Position numbers and translations under genes: made by a program. The notes under the pieces were generated by a model that saw only the letters and a program-made list of their open reading frames with translations, was not told the DNA's origin and did no database searches. A DNA stretch of 64,000 bases. It comes from an uncultured Lewinella sp. GTDB lineage: Bacteria > Bacteroidota > Bacteroidia > Chitinophagales > Saprospiraceae. Positions within the stretch are counted from its first letter, which is position 1; every line of letters begins with the position of its first letter. Location of the stretch: positions 1 to 64,000 of the forward strand of contig CALMYQ010000094.1 of assembly GCA_937873655.1 (NCBI GenBank), read 5' to 3'. Below, piece by piece: positions 8,238 through 19,299 of this stretch.

Positions 8238-9023
8238 TTAATTATTTGGCGCGCCTGCATCCACCCAGGCCTTGATCTGGTTGATCGCGCAATCCGGGAT
8301 TTTCGCGGCGCTTCCGTAGGGCATAGCTGTAAACCCCTGTTGCCATTGAATGGCGCCGACCAGGCGATTATTGTCCACGGCTTTCTTTACGCCGCTGTAA
8401 ACGGTAAAATCATAGCCGCCCGAAGGCAGCGGACCGCTATGGCAGGTGATGCAATGGGTCTGCAGGATCGGCGCGATATGGCCCGAGAAACTGCGATTGT
8501 CTGTTGCGCAACCGTTGCCGCCGCCTGAATTTCCTTCCTCGCAAGTCAGGTCTTTGGCGCCCTGCTGGATCCATTTCGCGATCAGTTCAATCTGATTGGC
8601 TGCCAGCGGTTGCCGGGGCGTTTGCGGCATTCTGTCTTCCACGTCGTCATCAACGAGGACTTTGTAGAGCTTGCTTTCGGAGAGGTCCCCCGGTTCCACA
8701 TCGGCTGTTGACATGACTTTTGCGTAGCTGGACAGCACAACGCCATCCTGAGCCGACTGGTCATCGTGGCAGCCGCTGAGCGCGCAGTTGGATTGAAGGA
8801 TCGGCAGTACCTGGGTTTGGAAATATACCAGATTGGGGTCACAGGGCGTATTGGAGCTGGTGTCGGCGGGATTGCCCGTACCGGTCGTATCGATCGGATT
8901 GCCGGTGGTATCAACCGGTGTTATTTCACCGTCGCTCATTGGGCCGAATGGTTCGTGTTTGCATGAAATCAGCAAAACGGAAACAACTAAGCAGATAAAT
9001 AATGTCGCTAAAATTTTGTCCAT
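8238..9023 (-). CDS. Di-haem-motif lipoprotein
   Basis: This 261-residue lipoprotein (lipobox ending LLISC, C21) has a short Thr/Asp/Gly-rich linker with repeated DTTG units and then two haem-type modules. The first has CALSGCHD, a CX4CH spacing typical of planctomycete-type cytochrome domains. The second has CITCHS, the normal CX2CH. Each module carries a possible Met ligand (RMPQTP; AMPYGS). The end IKAWVDAGAPNN repeats in the next gene downstream. I placed the start at ATG 9023; an upstream extension would put 19 charged residues before the signal. I infer an envelope electron-transfer role. The gene begins 111 bp after the LytTR regulator gene ends. Confidence 0.8.
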   Translation of the reverse strand: MDKILATLFICLVVSVLLISCKHEPFGPMSDGEITPVDTTGNPIDTTGTGNPADTSSNTPCDPNLVYFQTQVLPILQSNCALSGCHDDQSAQDGVVLSSYAKVMSTADVEPGDLSESKLYKVLVDDDVEDRMPQTPRQPLAANQIELIAKWIQQGAKDLTCEEGNSGGGNGCATDNRSFSGHIAPILQTHCITCHSGPLPSGGYDFTVYSGVKKAVDNNRLVGAIQWQQGFTAMPYGSAAKIPDCAINQIKAWVDAGAPNN

Positions 9024-9133
9024 GATCTCAGGGCGTTTCGGGCGCTTGAATTCGAGGCCAAAAATATCTCCCAGGATCAAAGGATCAAAAATTAACTTGC
9101 CGAACGGGAAAAAAAGCCCCCCGAACGGGAAAA

Positions 9134-9895
9134 TCAGGAGTTTTCCAGTTCACCCTGAAGCCATTTTTTGAAATGTGGCGACCGTTCGGTGCTGACAATC
9201 GTCTCCAGGTCGCACGGAGGTTGCAGCTCCAGCTTTACCCTGGATTTTGAATAAGCGTACATTTCTCTTATGGCCTGGACGTGAATGATGAACTGCCGGT
9301 TGATCCGGAAGAATTTTTCGGGATCCAGGAATTCTTCCAGTTTTTCCAGCGATTGGTCCAGCGGATACCGTTTCCCTTCCCAGGTAATGACGAACGTGAT
9401 CTTTTCTTCGGTATAAAAGTAAGCGGCCTCCGACAGGTCGATGATCTTGATGTGCTGGCCGACCCGGATCAAAAACCGTTTCGACGGGGCGTCTTTTTGA
9501 ATAATGGCGGCCAGTTTTTTATAATCGATGGCCGATTTTTCAGCCAGCTGCCGGTATTTGTCAAGCGCCTGTTCGAGCTCCTGGCGCTTGATGGGTTTGA
9601 GCAGGTAGTCTATGGCGTTTACCCTGAATGCCTGGATCGCATACTGGTCGTAGGCCGTAGTAAAAATGATTGGTTTATCGATCTTCAGGTGCTCGAAGAT
9701 CTCGAAACAGGACCCGTCTGCCAGGTGGATATCCATAAAGAGCAGGTCCGGTAATGGGTTTTTGTCAGCGAAGTTGAGTGCGGCTTCAATGCTGTCCAGT
9801 CTGGCTGCAATCTCCAGGGTATTGTCAATCTCGCAGAGTATCTTTTCCAGTCGTCTGGCAGCGGTGATCTCGTCCTCGACGATCCAAACTTTCAT
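9134..9895 (-). CDS. LytTR family response regulator
   Basis: This 253-residue cytoplasmic regulator has a receiver domain (1-120) with acidic residues E7/D8/E9, phospho-acceptor D55 in LLFMDIHLADG, the TT of IIFTTAYD and K in YLLKPIKR. It also has a C-terminal LytTR DNA-binding domain (about 150-250) with FFRINRQFIIHV. Its start overlaps the stop of the propeller histidine kinase by 4 bp (ATGA), which indicates translational coupling and a cognate pair. Likely targets are the adjacent haem-lipoprotein/YceI genes, but no binding repeat was identified. Confidence 0.94.
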   Translation of the reverse strand: MKVWIVEDEITAARRLEKILCEIDNTLEIAARLDSIEAALNFADKNPLPDLLFMDIHLADGSCFEIFEHLKIDKPIIFTTAYDQYAIQAFRVNAIDYLLKPIKRQELEQALDKYRQLAEKSAIDYKKLAAIIQKDAPSKRFLIRVGQHIKIIDLSEAAYFYTEEKITFVITWEGKRYPLDQSLEKLEEFLDPEKFFRINRQFIIHVQAIREMYAYSKSRVKLELQPPCDLETIVSTERSPHFKKWLQGELENS

Positions 9896-12753
9896 GCGGG
9901 TTCTTTTTTGATTAAGGGAATAAAAACCTTAAAGCTGTCGGCCGATTCCTCTACCCTGATATTCTTCTGACTCAGGTGCTCGTATCGCTTGGCGATGCTT
10001 TGCAGGCCAAATCCGGTAGATTTTTCGGGCGACAGTTTTTTCTGCAGGTTGTTGCAAACGACGATATAGCCTTGATCGTCCGGATAGATCCGGATCTTTA
10101 AAGGTCTCGATTTGCTGATCACATTGTGCTTTACCGCATTTTCTACCAGCATTTGCAGGGCCAGCGGCGCGATGCAGGCTTCCTGCGGAATCTCTTCGGT
10201 TTTAAGTTGCAATCCGTCTCCAAACCGTTTTTCCAACAAGAATCCGTAGTCCATGACCAGGCCCAGCTCTTCCTGGAGGTCGATCAGGTCCTTTTCGCGG
10301 TATTGAAGAATATGCCGGTAGAAATCCGACAGTTTTTCAACGTATTCAACGGCCAGCTCAGGCGATTCCTCGATTATGGCTACAAGGGTATTGAAGTTAT
10401 TGAACAGAAAATGCGGATTGATCTGGCTCTTCAACGTCTCGTACTGGCTTTCCACCTTTTCTTTTTTGAGGGCTTCCACGCGCTGCAATCTCTTTTCCCT
10501 GATCTGAATGATATAATATACCAACAAGACGCCCAACAGGACGGAAGCGCCGATAAACCAGTTTTTTTTCCAATAGGGTGTCCGGATCAGAAAGCTGTAG
10601 GTTGCAATGGGCTCCGACTGAAACTTTCCATTCTCAGACGCTGAGATCACAAACCTGTAGTCGCCGGGCGGCAGATTGGAATAGACGACCCTTCTGTCCG
10701 AGGATATGATCCACTCGCGGTCGAACCCCTCCAGCTTATAGCGGAATTTCACCGTTTCCGGATCGGTCAGCCATATGCCGGAATAGTCGATGGCCAGGCC
10801 GTTCCGGTCATGCGGAAAGCTGTTGACCCGGTTGAAATCGATGGGCTCCAGGAACACGGATACGCGATCGATCATGATCCTGGGGTGTATGCTCAGCGCT
10901 TCCTTGAGCGGATTGAAGCCGATCACCCCTTCCTTTGCGCCGATCCAGACCCGACCCTCCTTGTCGGCGTACATGGCATTCAGGTTGGGTTCAAAATCCG
11001 TCAGGCCGACTTCCCGGTCGTAATAAATGAAGTGCTTCAGCTCCGGGTCGAGCAGGTCGATGCCGTTGGGATGGATAACCAGCACCTGGCCTTTGCCGTC
11101 GGTGGCCAGGCCGTTGATGGTCAGGCTCCGAAGGCCTTCCTGCAGGCCGAAATGGTCAAAAACAGAACCGTCAAAGGAAAACAGGCCTTCTTTGGCCGTA
11201 CTGAACCAGATCCTGCCGCTTTCATCTTCCGTAACGGCATAAACCGATTTGAATGCTTGCGCCCCTGTACTGTCGTAGTTGGCTATTCGCCCCTTGTCCA
11301 TCATCACCAATCCCTTCCCGTCGGTACCGAACCATTTCCGGCCTTTCGAATCGCAATAGACCTTGAACACGAAATTGGCGCCGAGGTCTTCCTCTTTCTT
11401 GAAGACGATCCGGTCGCCGAACGGATTCGTGCCGGCCTTTATGCTGGAGACGCCCCCCAGGGTAGCCAGCCACAATTTGTCGCCGTCGTCCGCAATGGAC
11501 AGGATGCTCCCGTTGGAAAGTCCGTCCGATTCCGTAAAAATCCGGGTTGCGCCGGTTGATTTTTGATAGGCGTACAAGCCTTCGCCGAAACAGCCGATCC
11601 ACAATACACCGCTGTCGTTGTCGTGCAAGCTGATCACATTGATCCCTGGGATGACTTCGCGAAAGGATTTGCCGCCGTCCGCCTGGGTTTCATACTTGTA
11701 CAATCCGGTTTGAGCGCCTACCCAGAGTTGATGGTCTTTGTCGTAAAGGACCGCCTGGATGTCTTTCAGGCCATCGTGCAGGAATTCGAACTGCCGGTTG
11801 GCCGAAGCCAGCGGAGCCTCGTTGGAGGCCACCCAGACATTGCCTTCCACATCCTTGAGCAGGTCCTGGATCCTGGCCTTACCGAACCGGAAGGATTCAA
11901 CCGCTGAATACCGTTTTTCATCAAAGTTATACCGCCATATGCCATTTCCTTGCGTCCCTATCCACAGTTCCAATCCGTCAAAAATCAGGAGGTTATTGAT
12001 CACGCCGTTTTTCCAGGCCGTTTCCGGTTTTTGGACCGAAAAGTCCTTCAGGGAAATCCGGCAGATCCCGCCGTCAAAGCCGCCTGCCCAGATATGCCCG
12101 TCATCGGCAGGCAGAATGGCCTTGATGATATCATCCGGCAGGCCATCGGCCTTGGTCAGGTTTTTTATCTGTTTGCGGCCTCCTTCCATCCAGCAAATGC
12201 TCAAACCGCTGTCGCTGCCGATCAGCATCCTGCCATCCGGGCCGGCCACCAGGGTGTAAATGTCTTCCGCAGGCAGGCCGTCGTCCATATTAAAATTATA
12301 CATCCGGGTCCCGTCGTAAAAATAGACGCCTTCCCCATAGGTGCCGAACCAAAGCCGTCCCTTTTCGTCCTCGCCGAATCCGGTTATCGGAACATCGGGC
12401 AATCCTTCTTCCGGAGACCATACGCGCAGGCTGTCATCTCCATGCATATGCACGATGGTCCCTGACTGGTAGCCCACCCAGAGGGTGCCGAGGCGGTCGG
12501 CGTAAATGGCCGACACCTCCAGCGGATTGGGGTTTCCCGCTACCCTGAACGGTTTGAAATCCAGCCCGTCAAACCGCAACAAGCCCTGGTCGGTACCGAT
12601 CCATACAAAACCGCCCGACGCCTCATAGATGGTACTGACCTCGGCATCCGTCCAGTCTTCCGGCAACTTATGGTACCTGAAATACGGCTGTTGCCCGGAT
12701 AACGGTCCGAGACACCATAAAACCAGGCCTGTCCAGAACATTATTTTTTTCAC
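9892..12753 (-). CDS. Propeller-sensor histidine kinase (LytS type)
   Basis: This 953-residue sensor has a signal peptide (1-20). About 14 two-component propeller repeats of the form DxxGxxWxGTxxGLxxxDG follow, enough for two seven-bladed propellers, up to about residue 640. It then has a Y_Y_Y domain (about 655-735), one membrane helix (about 745-765), and a LytS-type kinase module with the phospho-His segment QINPHFLFNNFNTL and the ATPase N-box LQMLVENAVKHN. The sensory part is therefore periplasmic. The start is GTG at 12753, overlapping the YceI stop by 4 bp (GTGA); an ATG four codons later is the alternative. It overlaps the LytTR gene downstream. The ligand is unknown. Confidence 0.92.
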   Translation of the reverse strand: MKKIMFWTGLVLWCLGPLSGQQPYFRYHKLPEDWTDAEVSTIYEASGGFVWIGTDQGLLRFDGLDFKPFRVAGNPNPLEVSAIYADRLGTLWVGYQSGTIVHMHGDDSLRVWSPEEGLPDVPITGFGEDEKGRLWFGTYGEGVYFYDGTRMYNFNMDDGLPAEDIYTLVAGPDGRMLIGSDSGLSICWMEGGRKQIKNLTKADGLPDDIIKAILPADDGHIWAGGFDGGICRISLKDFSVQKPETAWKNGVINNLLIFDGLELWIGTQGNGIWRYNFDEKRYSAVESFRFGKARIQDLLKDVEGNVWVASNEAPLASANRQFEFLHDGLKDIQAVLYDKDHQLWVGAQTGLYKYETQADGGKSFREVIPGINVISLHDNDSGVLWIGCFGEGLYAYQKSTGATRIFTESDGLSNGSILSIADDGDKLWLATLGGVSSIKAGTNPFGDRIVFKKEEDLGANFVFKVYCDSKGRKWFGTDGKGLVMMDKGRIANYDSTGAQAFKSVYAVTEDESGRIWFSTAKEGLFSFDGSVFDHFGLQEGLRSLTINGLATDGKGQVLVIHPNGIDLLDPELKHFIYYDREVGLTDFEPNLNAMYADKEGRVWIGAKEGVIGFNPLKEALSIHPRIMIDRVSVFLEPIDFNRVNSFPHDRNGLAIDYSGIWLTDPETVKFRYKLEGFDREWIISSDRRVVYSNLPPGDYRFVISASENGKFQSEPIATYSFLIRTPYWKKNWFIGASVLLGVLLVYYIIQIREKRLQRVEALKKEKVESQYETLKSQINPHFLFNNFNTLVAIIEESPELAVEYVEKLSDFYRHILQYREKDLIDLQEELGLVMDYGFLLEKRFGDGLQLKTEEIPQEACIAPLALQMLVENAVKHNVISKSRPLKIRIYPDDQGYIVVCNNLQKKLSPEKSTGFGLQSIAKRYEHLSQKNIRVEESADSFKVFIPLIKKEPA

Positions 12754-13316
12754 CCTTCCTGCACAGTTAAGGTGGCAACCAATTCAACGGAGATCTCTTC
12801 GGCGATTTTCTGGTATACGATTTTCGGGATGGCAATCCCATGTTCCTCCAGCAGAACGGTGAAAGCGGCCGTCAGGGTCACCTTGCCGCCTTCTACTTTA
12901 ACGGCGCCTTTGATGATCCGTTCCTTTTCAATTCCGTGGACATTGAGCTTTCCTTTTGCCCTGACCTGGTAGGTGCCGTCTTTGGTAAAATCCACATCTT
13001 CAATGAATTTGCCGGAAAAGGTCGCACGCGGGAATTTTTTGCTTTCCATGTAGTTCTCGTTGAAATGCTCTCTTTGCAAGGGACTGTTAAACCCTTGAAA
13101 AGACTGGATATTTACCGAAAAGGCAAACCCGTTTCTGCCGGGGTCGATTACCCCTTTGAGCTCATTGGAAGCCGCTTCGATCAATTCCAGGGGAGCATCC
13201 GATTTGAAGGAGATCTTTCCGGTTTCCGTCATCAGCCGGGGTTGCCCGCTCAGGACTCCGGTACCCATAGTGAAAAAACACGCAATTAGGAAAAGCCGAA
13301 CTTTCATTGGAAACAT
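12750..13316 (-). CDS. YceI family protein, second copy
   Basis: This 188-residue protein has a signal peptide (ending LSGQ) and YceI features: HFNENYMESKKFPRATFSG and GKLNVHGIEK. It is a diverged paralogue of the YceI at 6777-7334. It may start at ATG 13316 or three codons later at 13307; neither has a Shine-Dalgarno sequence. Its stop overlaps the kinase start, so it appears to be first in a YceI/kinase/regulator operon. It could present an isoprenoid or quinone-type ligand to the sensor, but that is only inference from context. Confidence 0.9.
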   Translation of the reverse strand: MFPMKVRLFLIACFFTMGTGVLSGQPRLMTETGKISFKSDAPLELIEAASNELKGVIDPGRNGFAFSVNIQSFQGFNSPLQREHFNENYMESKKFPRATFSGKFIEDVDFTKDGTYQVRAKGKLNVHGIEKERIIKGAVKVEGGKVTLTAAFTVLLEEHGIAIPKIVYQKIAEEISVELVATLTVQEG

Positions 13317-13422
13317 AAAATTTTCATTAAGGTAGGCAAATGGGTAAAAAAGGGAGTATCATTCTTGCTGAACGGGCATAAATTCCGGCTGAACAGGTAA
13401 AATGACCGGTTTGCCTGGTCAA

Positions 13423-14073
13423 TCAGGCCTCCTGGTCAGCTTTGGTCTTTTCTTTGAACAATATATTGGAGCCCGCTCCCACCGCGATGATGGAACGCAT
13501 AGCCTCCTCCGCTTTCACATCCAGGAATTCAATATGGCTGGCGTGGACGTGAAAGACAAAACCGTTGGTCGGATTGGGCGCGGTCGGGACGAACACCGTA
13601 TACATATCGTTTCCGAGTTCGTCGGTTACAAATCCGGTCATTTTGGTTGAGGTTCCGAAAACCTCCACCAGCACAACCTTGCTGAACGGCATTTTCTTGT
13701 TGCCGATGAATTGGCGGACGGTTTCCCGCAGGGTGTTGTAAAACGGCAGGCGGCTGAGGTAATCCCGCTCCAGTATGCTGAAAAGCTGGTTGCCGAAACT
13801 GGTCCTGACGATCAGGCCGATCACAAAAAACAATACGACCACCACCGCCAGGGAGATCAGGTCAACTATCCACGTGTTGATGGAGTCGGAAAAGGAAAAC
13901 AGTTCACCAATGGGCGCAACAAGCCTGCCGATGAGCCGGAGGCCCAGGTTGATGAGGGAGACAAAAATGGTGATCGGCAAGACCACGACCAATCCACCGA
14001 TCACGGTGGTGATAAAAAAGCGCTGAAGTTTCCTTGCCCAAACACCCCACCGTTTCCGGTTCAAAGCATTCAT
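13423..14073 (-). CDS. DUF502 family membrane protein
   Basis: This 216-residue protein has two membrane segments (about residues 18-45 and 68-92). A soluble domain follows with FGNQLFSILERDYLSRLPF, KVVLVEVFG, GFVTDE and YTVFVPTAPNPTNGFV, which are typical DUF502 motifs. Function is unknown; plant relatives are described as COV (continuous vascular ring) proteins. The GPI gene lies 30 bp upstream on the same strand. An ORF on the opposite strand covers most of this gene but is a shadow. Confidence 0.9.
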   Translation of the reverse strand: MNALNRKRWGVWARKLQRFFITTVIGGLVVVLPITIFVSLINLGLRLIGRLVAPIGELFSFSDSINTWIVDLISLAVVVVLFFVIGLIVRTSFGNQLFSILERDYLSRLPFYNTLRETVRQFIGNKKMPFSKVVLVEVFGTSTKMTGFVTDELGNDMYTVFVPTAPNPTNGFVFHVHASHIEFLDVKAEEAMRSIIAVGAGSNILFKEKTKADQEA

Positions 14074-14103
14074 AGAATCTGCGAATTTCTCCCTATATAA
14101 CAG

Positions 14104-15756
14104 TTATTGCCCCTTCATTAGTTTATAAGCATTGATCAATCCGTTGGTCGAAGGATCGTGATTGGTGACGGTTGCGGCGGATTGCAATTCCGGGAGTATC
14201 TTATTGGCCAGTTGCTTGCCCAGTTCGACGCCCCATTGGTCGAAACTGAAAATATTCCAGATGACGCCCTGGGTGAAGATCTTGTGTTCGTAAAGGGCGA
14301 TCAGACTGCCCAGGGTCCTCGGGTCCATTTTTTTGACCAGTATGGAGTTGGTAGGCCGGTTGCCGGTAAAAACCTTGTACGGCAGCAGTTTTTCAATGGC
14401 AGCTTCATCCATCCCGGCATCCTTCAGCTCTTTTCCGGCCTCTTCGGCCGTTTTGCCCTTCATCAGCGCTTCCGTTTGCGCAAAGAAATTGGACAGCAGC
14501 TTTTCCTGATGGTCGCCGATGGGATTATGGCTGTTGGCTGCAGCGATGAAATCACAGGGGATGAGCTTGGTCCCCTGGTGGATCAGTTGATAAAAGGCGT
14601 GCTGGCCGTTGGTGCCCGGTTCGCCCCAGATAATCGGGCCGGTCTGATATTGCACCGGTTTGCCGCTACGGTCCACATATTTGCCGTTGCTTTCCATATT
14701 GCCTTGCTGAAAATAGGCCGGAAACCGGTGCAGATACTGGTCATAAGGCAAAATGGCCTCTGATTCGGCGCCGAAGAAATTATTGTACCAGATCCCGATC
14801 AGCGCCAGGATAACGGGAATGTTTTTATCGAGGGGCGTTTCGGCGAAATGCCGGTCCATGGCGTGGAATCCCTCCAGCAATTCGGCGAAATGGTCAAACC
14901 CGACGGCGCAAACAATGGACAAACCGATGGCGGAGGTCAGCGAATACCGGCCGCCGACCCAGTCCCAGAATTCAAACATATTAGCCGCGTCGATCCCGAA
15001 ATCCCGGACGGCCTTTTCGTTGGTGGATACGGCGACGAAGTGCTTGGCCACGTCTTCAGGGGCGCCCTTCCCCAAAAACCAATCCCTTGCCGAATGGGCA
15101 TTTGTCATGGTTTCCTGGGTGGTAAAGGTTTTGGAACTGATGATGAACAAGGTGGTTTCCGGATCGAGCCCTTTCAAGGTTTCGGCCATATGGGTGCCGT
15201 CGACATTGGAAACAAAATGGGGGCGGATCCCTTCGCGCCAGTAGTGTTTCAGCGCTTCGGTGACCATTACCCCGCCTAGATCCGATCCGCCGATGCCGAC
15301 ATTTACAATATCCGTAATCTTCCTGCCGGTAAAGCCGCGCCATTCGCCTTCGTGCAATTTTTTCGAAAAAGCGGCCATTTGGTCCAACACCGCATTGACA
15401 TCGGGCATGATATCCCGGCCATCCAGCAGGATCGGTTTTCCGGAGCGGTTGCGCAAAGCGATATGCAGAACGGCCCTGTTCTCGGTTTCGTTGATCTTGT
15501 CGCCGGAAAACATGCTGTCGATCCCCTCTTTCAGGCCGCACTCTTCCGCCAGGGCCAGCAGGAGTGTTAAGGTTTCTTCCTTGATCCTGTTTTTGGAGAA
15601 ATCCACCAGCATATGGCCGAAGCGGGCAGAGAACCTTTCAAAGCGGCCCGGATCCGCCTGGAAAAGGGCTTTCATCTCGATTTCCCGCATATGCTGAAAG
15701 TGGGCTTCGAGTTTTTTCCAGGATTCTGTCAGGATTGGATTTTGACGATTTAACAT
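14104..15756 (-). CDS. pgi: Glucose-6-phosphate isomerase
   Basis: This 550-residue enzyme interconverts glucose 6-phosphate and fructose 6-phosphate in the cytoplasm. Visible signatures are [12 protein letters not shown], the [10 protein letters not shown] phosphate-binding loop, [13 protein letters not shown], the catalytic segment [12 protein letters not shown], and [14 protein letters not shown] near the C-terminus. The length is normal for the bacterial long form. The ATG at 15756 is chosen because residues upstream of it do not fit the family N-terminus. It is divergent from pyrF, with an 88-bp gap that must hold both promoters. Confidence 0.97.
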   Translation of the reverse strand: MLNRQNPILTESWKKLEAHFQHMREIEMKALFQADPGRFERFSARFGHMLVDFSKNRIKEETLTLLLALAEECGLKEGIDSMFSGDKINETENRAVLHIALRNRSGKPILLDGRDIMPDVNAVLDQMAAFSKKLHEGEWRGFTGRKITDIVNVGIGGSDLGGVMVTEALKHYWREGIRPHFVSNVDGTHMAETLKGLDPETTLFIISSKTFTTQETMTNAHSARDWFLGKGAPEDVAKHFVAVSTNEKAVRDFGIDAANMFEFWDWVGGRYSLTSAIGLSIVCAVGFDHFAELLEGFHAMDRHFAETPLDKNIPVILALIGIWYNNFFGAESEAILPYDQYLHRFPAYFQQGNMESNGKYVDRSGKPVQYQTGPIIWGEPGTNGQHAFYQLIHQGTKLIPCDFIAAANSHNPIGDHQEKLLSNFFAQTEALMKGKTAEEAGKELKDAGMDEAAIEKLLPYKVFTGNRPTNSILVKKMDPRTLGSLIALYEHKIFTQGVIWNIFSFDQWGVELGKQLANKILPELQSAATVTNHDPSTNGLINAYKLMKGQ

Positions 15757-15844
15757 GATACCGTTTTTTTGCAAGTGCAAATTTGGCATTTCCGCGTAAA
15801 ACCCGGGCAAAATCCATCAAAAATCATTCAACCACCTGAATATT

Positions 15845-16660
15845 ATGACCAGACAGGAGCTTTGCGATCAAATCCGGATCAAAAAATCGTTTTTATGCAT
15901 CGGGCTGGATTCCGATCCGGCAAAAATTCCGCATCATTTGCGGTCCTTTCCCGATCCGGTCTTCGAATTCAACAAACGGATCATTGATGCAACACATGAT
16001 TTGTGCGTGGCCTACAAACCCAACCTTGCCTTTTATGAAGCGCAGGGGCTTCAAGGGTGGGCCTCTCTTGAAAGGACGCTGGAATACATCCCCAAGGACC
16101 AATTCATTATTGCGGACGCCAAACGCGGCGATATCGGCAATACTTCTTCCCTGTATGCCCGGGCGTTTTTTGAAACCCTGGGCTGCGATGCCGTAACGGT
16201 CGCGCCATATATGGGCCGGGATTCCGTGCAACCCTTCCTGAATTACCCGGGCAAATGGGTCATTTTACTGGCCCTCACCTCAAATGAAGGCAGCTTAGAT
16301 TTCCAGATGGAGATTGCAGGGGGTGCGCCCCTTTATGAAAAAGTGATCCGCAAAGCTGCAGAATGGGCCGGGCCGGATGAGCTCATGTTCGTGGTCGGCG
16401 CAACCCATCCGGAAAAATTTGCCGAGATCCGCAGGCTGGCGCCCGGTTATTTCTTCCTGGTGCCGGGCGTGGGCGCCCAGGGCGGCGACCTGGAAGCGGT
16501 ATGCCGGTACGGCATGAATGACGAAGTCGGCCTTCTGGTCAATTCTTCAAGGGGCATTATTTTTGCCGGAGACGGGACCGACTTCGACCGGAAAGCGAGA
16601 GCAGCGGCCCTTGAAGTCCAGGCCGGCATGAAAAAAATACTCGAAATGAAGGGATTTTAG
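15845..16660 (+). CDS. pyrF: Orotidine 5'-phosphate decarboxylase
   Basis: This 271-residue enzyme converts OMP to UMP, the last step of de novo pyrimidine synthesis. The catalytic signature [15 protein letters not shown] (Asp-x-Lys-xx-Asp) and the long length identify the type 2 PyrF subfamily. [12 protein letters not shown] and NSSRGIIFA form the phosphate-binding end. The start ATG at 15845 fits the family. carA, also a pyrimidine/arginine gene, follows 96 bp downstream. Confidence 0.96.
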   Translation: MTRQELCDQIRIKKSFLCIGLDSDPAKIPHHLRSFPDPVFEFNKRIIDATHDLCVAYKPNLAFYEAQGLQGWASLERTLEYIPKDQFIIADAKRGDIGNTSSLYARAFFETLGCDAVTVAPYMGRDSVQPFLNYPGKWVILLALTSNEGSLDFQMEIAGGAPLYEKVIRKAAEWAGPDELMFVVGATHPEKFAEIRRLAPGYFFLVPGVGAQGGDLEAVCRYGMNDEVGLLVNSSRGIIFAGDGTDFDRKARAAALEVQAGMKKILEMKGF

Positions 16661-16756
16661 CCCGCACAGGGTAAAAAAATCCTTTTACTTCAAAAATCCT
16701 TTCCCCTTTCCTCCGGACTTCCCTATCTTCGCGGCCGGAATGAACCACATGTATTC

Positions 16757-17872
16757 ATGAGTGAACTGCAACAGTCCCCCGCGGTGCTTTTGCTGGAAGA
16801 TGGTACCGTCTTTTACGGCCACGCCGCAGGGAAAAAAGGTACCACAACCGGAGAAATCTGCTTCAACACCGGCATGACGGGCTACCAGGAAATTTTTACG
16901 GATCCCTCCTATTTCGGTCAAATACTGGTCACCACCAACGCCCATATCGGGAATTACGGGACCAAAGACCTCGAAACCGAGTCATCCTCCATCAAAATCG
17001 CCGGCCTGATCTGCAAAAACTTCACCTGGCAATTTTCCAGGACGAAAGCCGATCAATCCATCCAGGATTATTTTGAACGGGAAAACCTGGTCGGCATTTC
17101 CAATGTCGATACCCGGGCCATTGTCCGGCACATCCGGCACAAAGGCGCCATGAACGCCATTATCTCTTCGGAGACGCTGGATATCAAAACCCTCAAACAA
17201 CGCCTGGCGGAAACGCCGCCTATGGAAGGGCTCGAACTGGCTTCCAAGGTAAGTGCGGACGAGGCTTATACCTACGGAAACGAATCGGCCAAATACCGGG
17301 TTGCCGCCCTCGACTTCGGCATCAAAGAGAACATCCTTCGCTGCTTCTCCGGCCGCGATTGCTATGTGAAGGTCTTTCCTGCCAAAACGGACTTTGAAAC
17401 CCTCAGCGCCTGGAATCCGGACGGCTATTTCCTGTCGAACGGCCCCGGCGATCCGGCTTCCATGGATTACGCCGTTGCTACAGCCAAGGCCATTCTGAAA
17501 GCCGGCAAACCGCTGTTCGGGATCTGCCTGGGGCACCAATTGCTGGCGCTGGCCGTAGATATTCCGACCTACAAGATGCACCACGGCCACAGGGGCATCA
17601 ACCACCCGGTCAAGAATATGATCAGCGGCCACTGCGAGATAACCAGCCAGAATCACGGTTTCGGCGTAAGCCCCGACGCTATCCGGGCCAATGCGGACAA
17701 GGTGGAAATCACCCATGTCAATCTCAACGACCAGACCATCGAAGGGATCAGGGTCAAGGGCAAACCGGCTTTCTCGGTGCAATACCACCCGGAGTCGTCG
17801 CCCGGTCCGCACGATTCCCGCTATTTGTTCGAAGAGTTTATCCGGATGATGGAAAACGCAGGAAAATCTTAA
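16757..17872 (+). CDS. carA: Carbamoyl-phosphate synthase small subunit
   Basis: This 371-residue glutaminase subunit supplies ammonia to the large subunit for carbamoyl phosphate, used in pyrimidine and arginine synthesis. The N-terminal domain carries LLLEDGTVFYG and NTGMTGYQEI. The C-terminal class I amidotransferase domain has the nucleophile C257 in GICLGHQ and the His/Glu pair in QYHPESSPGPHDS. A promoter-like TATCTTCG lies at 16724-16731. The large subunit gene carB is not in this window. pyrF lies upstream, giving a small pyrimidine neighbourhood. Confidence 0.96.
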   Translation: MSELQQSPAVLLLEDGTVFYGHAAGKKGTTTGEICFNTGMTGYQEIFTDPSYFGQILVTTNAHIGNYGTKDLETESSSIKIAGLICKNFTWQFSRTKADQSIQDYFERENLVGISNVDTRAIVRHIRHKGAMNAIISSETLDIKTLKQRLAETPPMEGLELASKVSADEAYTYGNESAKYRVAALDFGIKENILRCFSGRDCYVKVFPAKTDFETLSAWNPDGYFLSNGPGDPASMDYAVATAKAILKAGKPLFGICLGHQLLALAVDIPTYKMHHGHRGINHPVKNMISGHCEITSQNHGFGVSPDAIRANADKVEITHVNLNDQTIEGIRVKGKPAFSVQYHPESSPGPHDSRYLFEEFIRMMENAGKS

Positions 17873-17898
17873 TTATAAACCTAACAGCGGCGGCCTGA

Positions 17899-19227
<1,329 letters not shown>

Positions 19228-19299
19228 CGCCCTTCAAACTTTTTGGCTCAATTACGGAATACAATTCGTATTTTTACACCGTTACCAAAAAAGCTAGCC

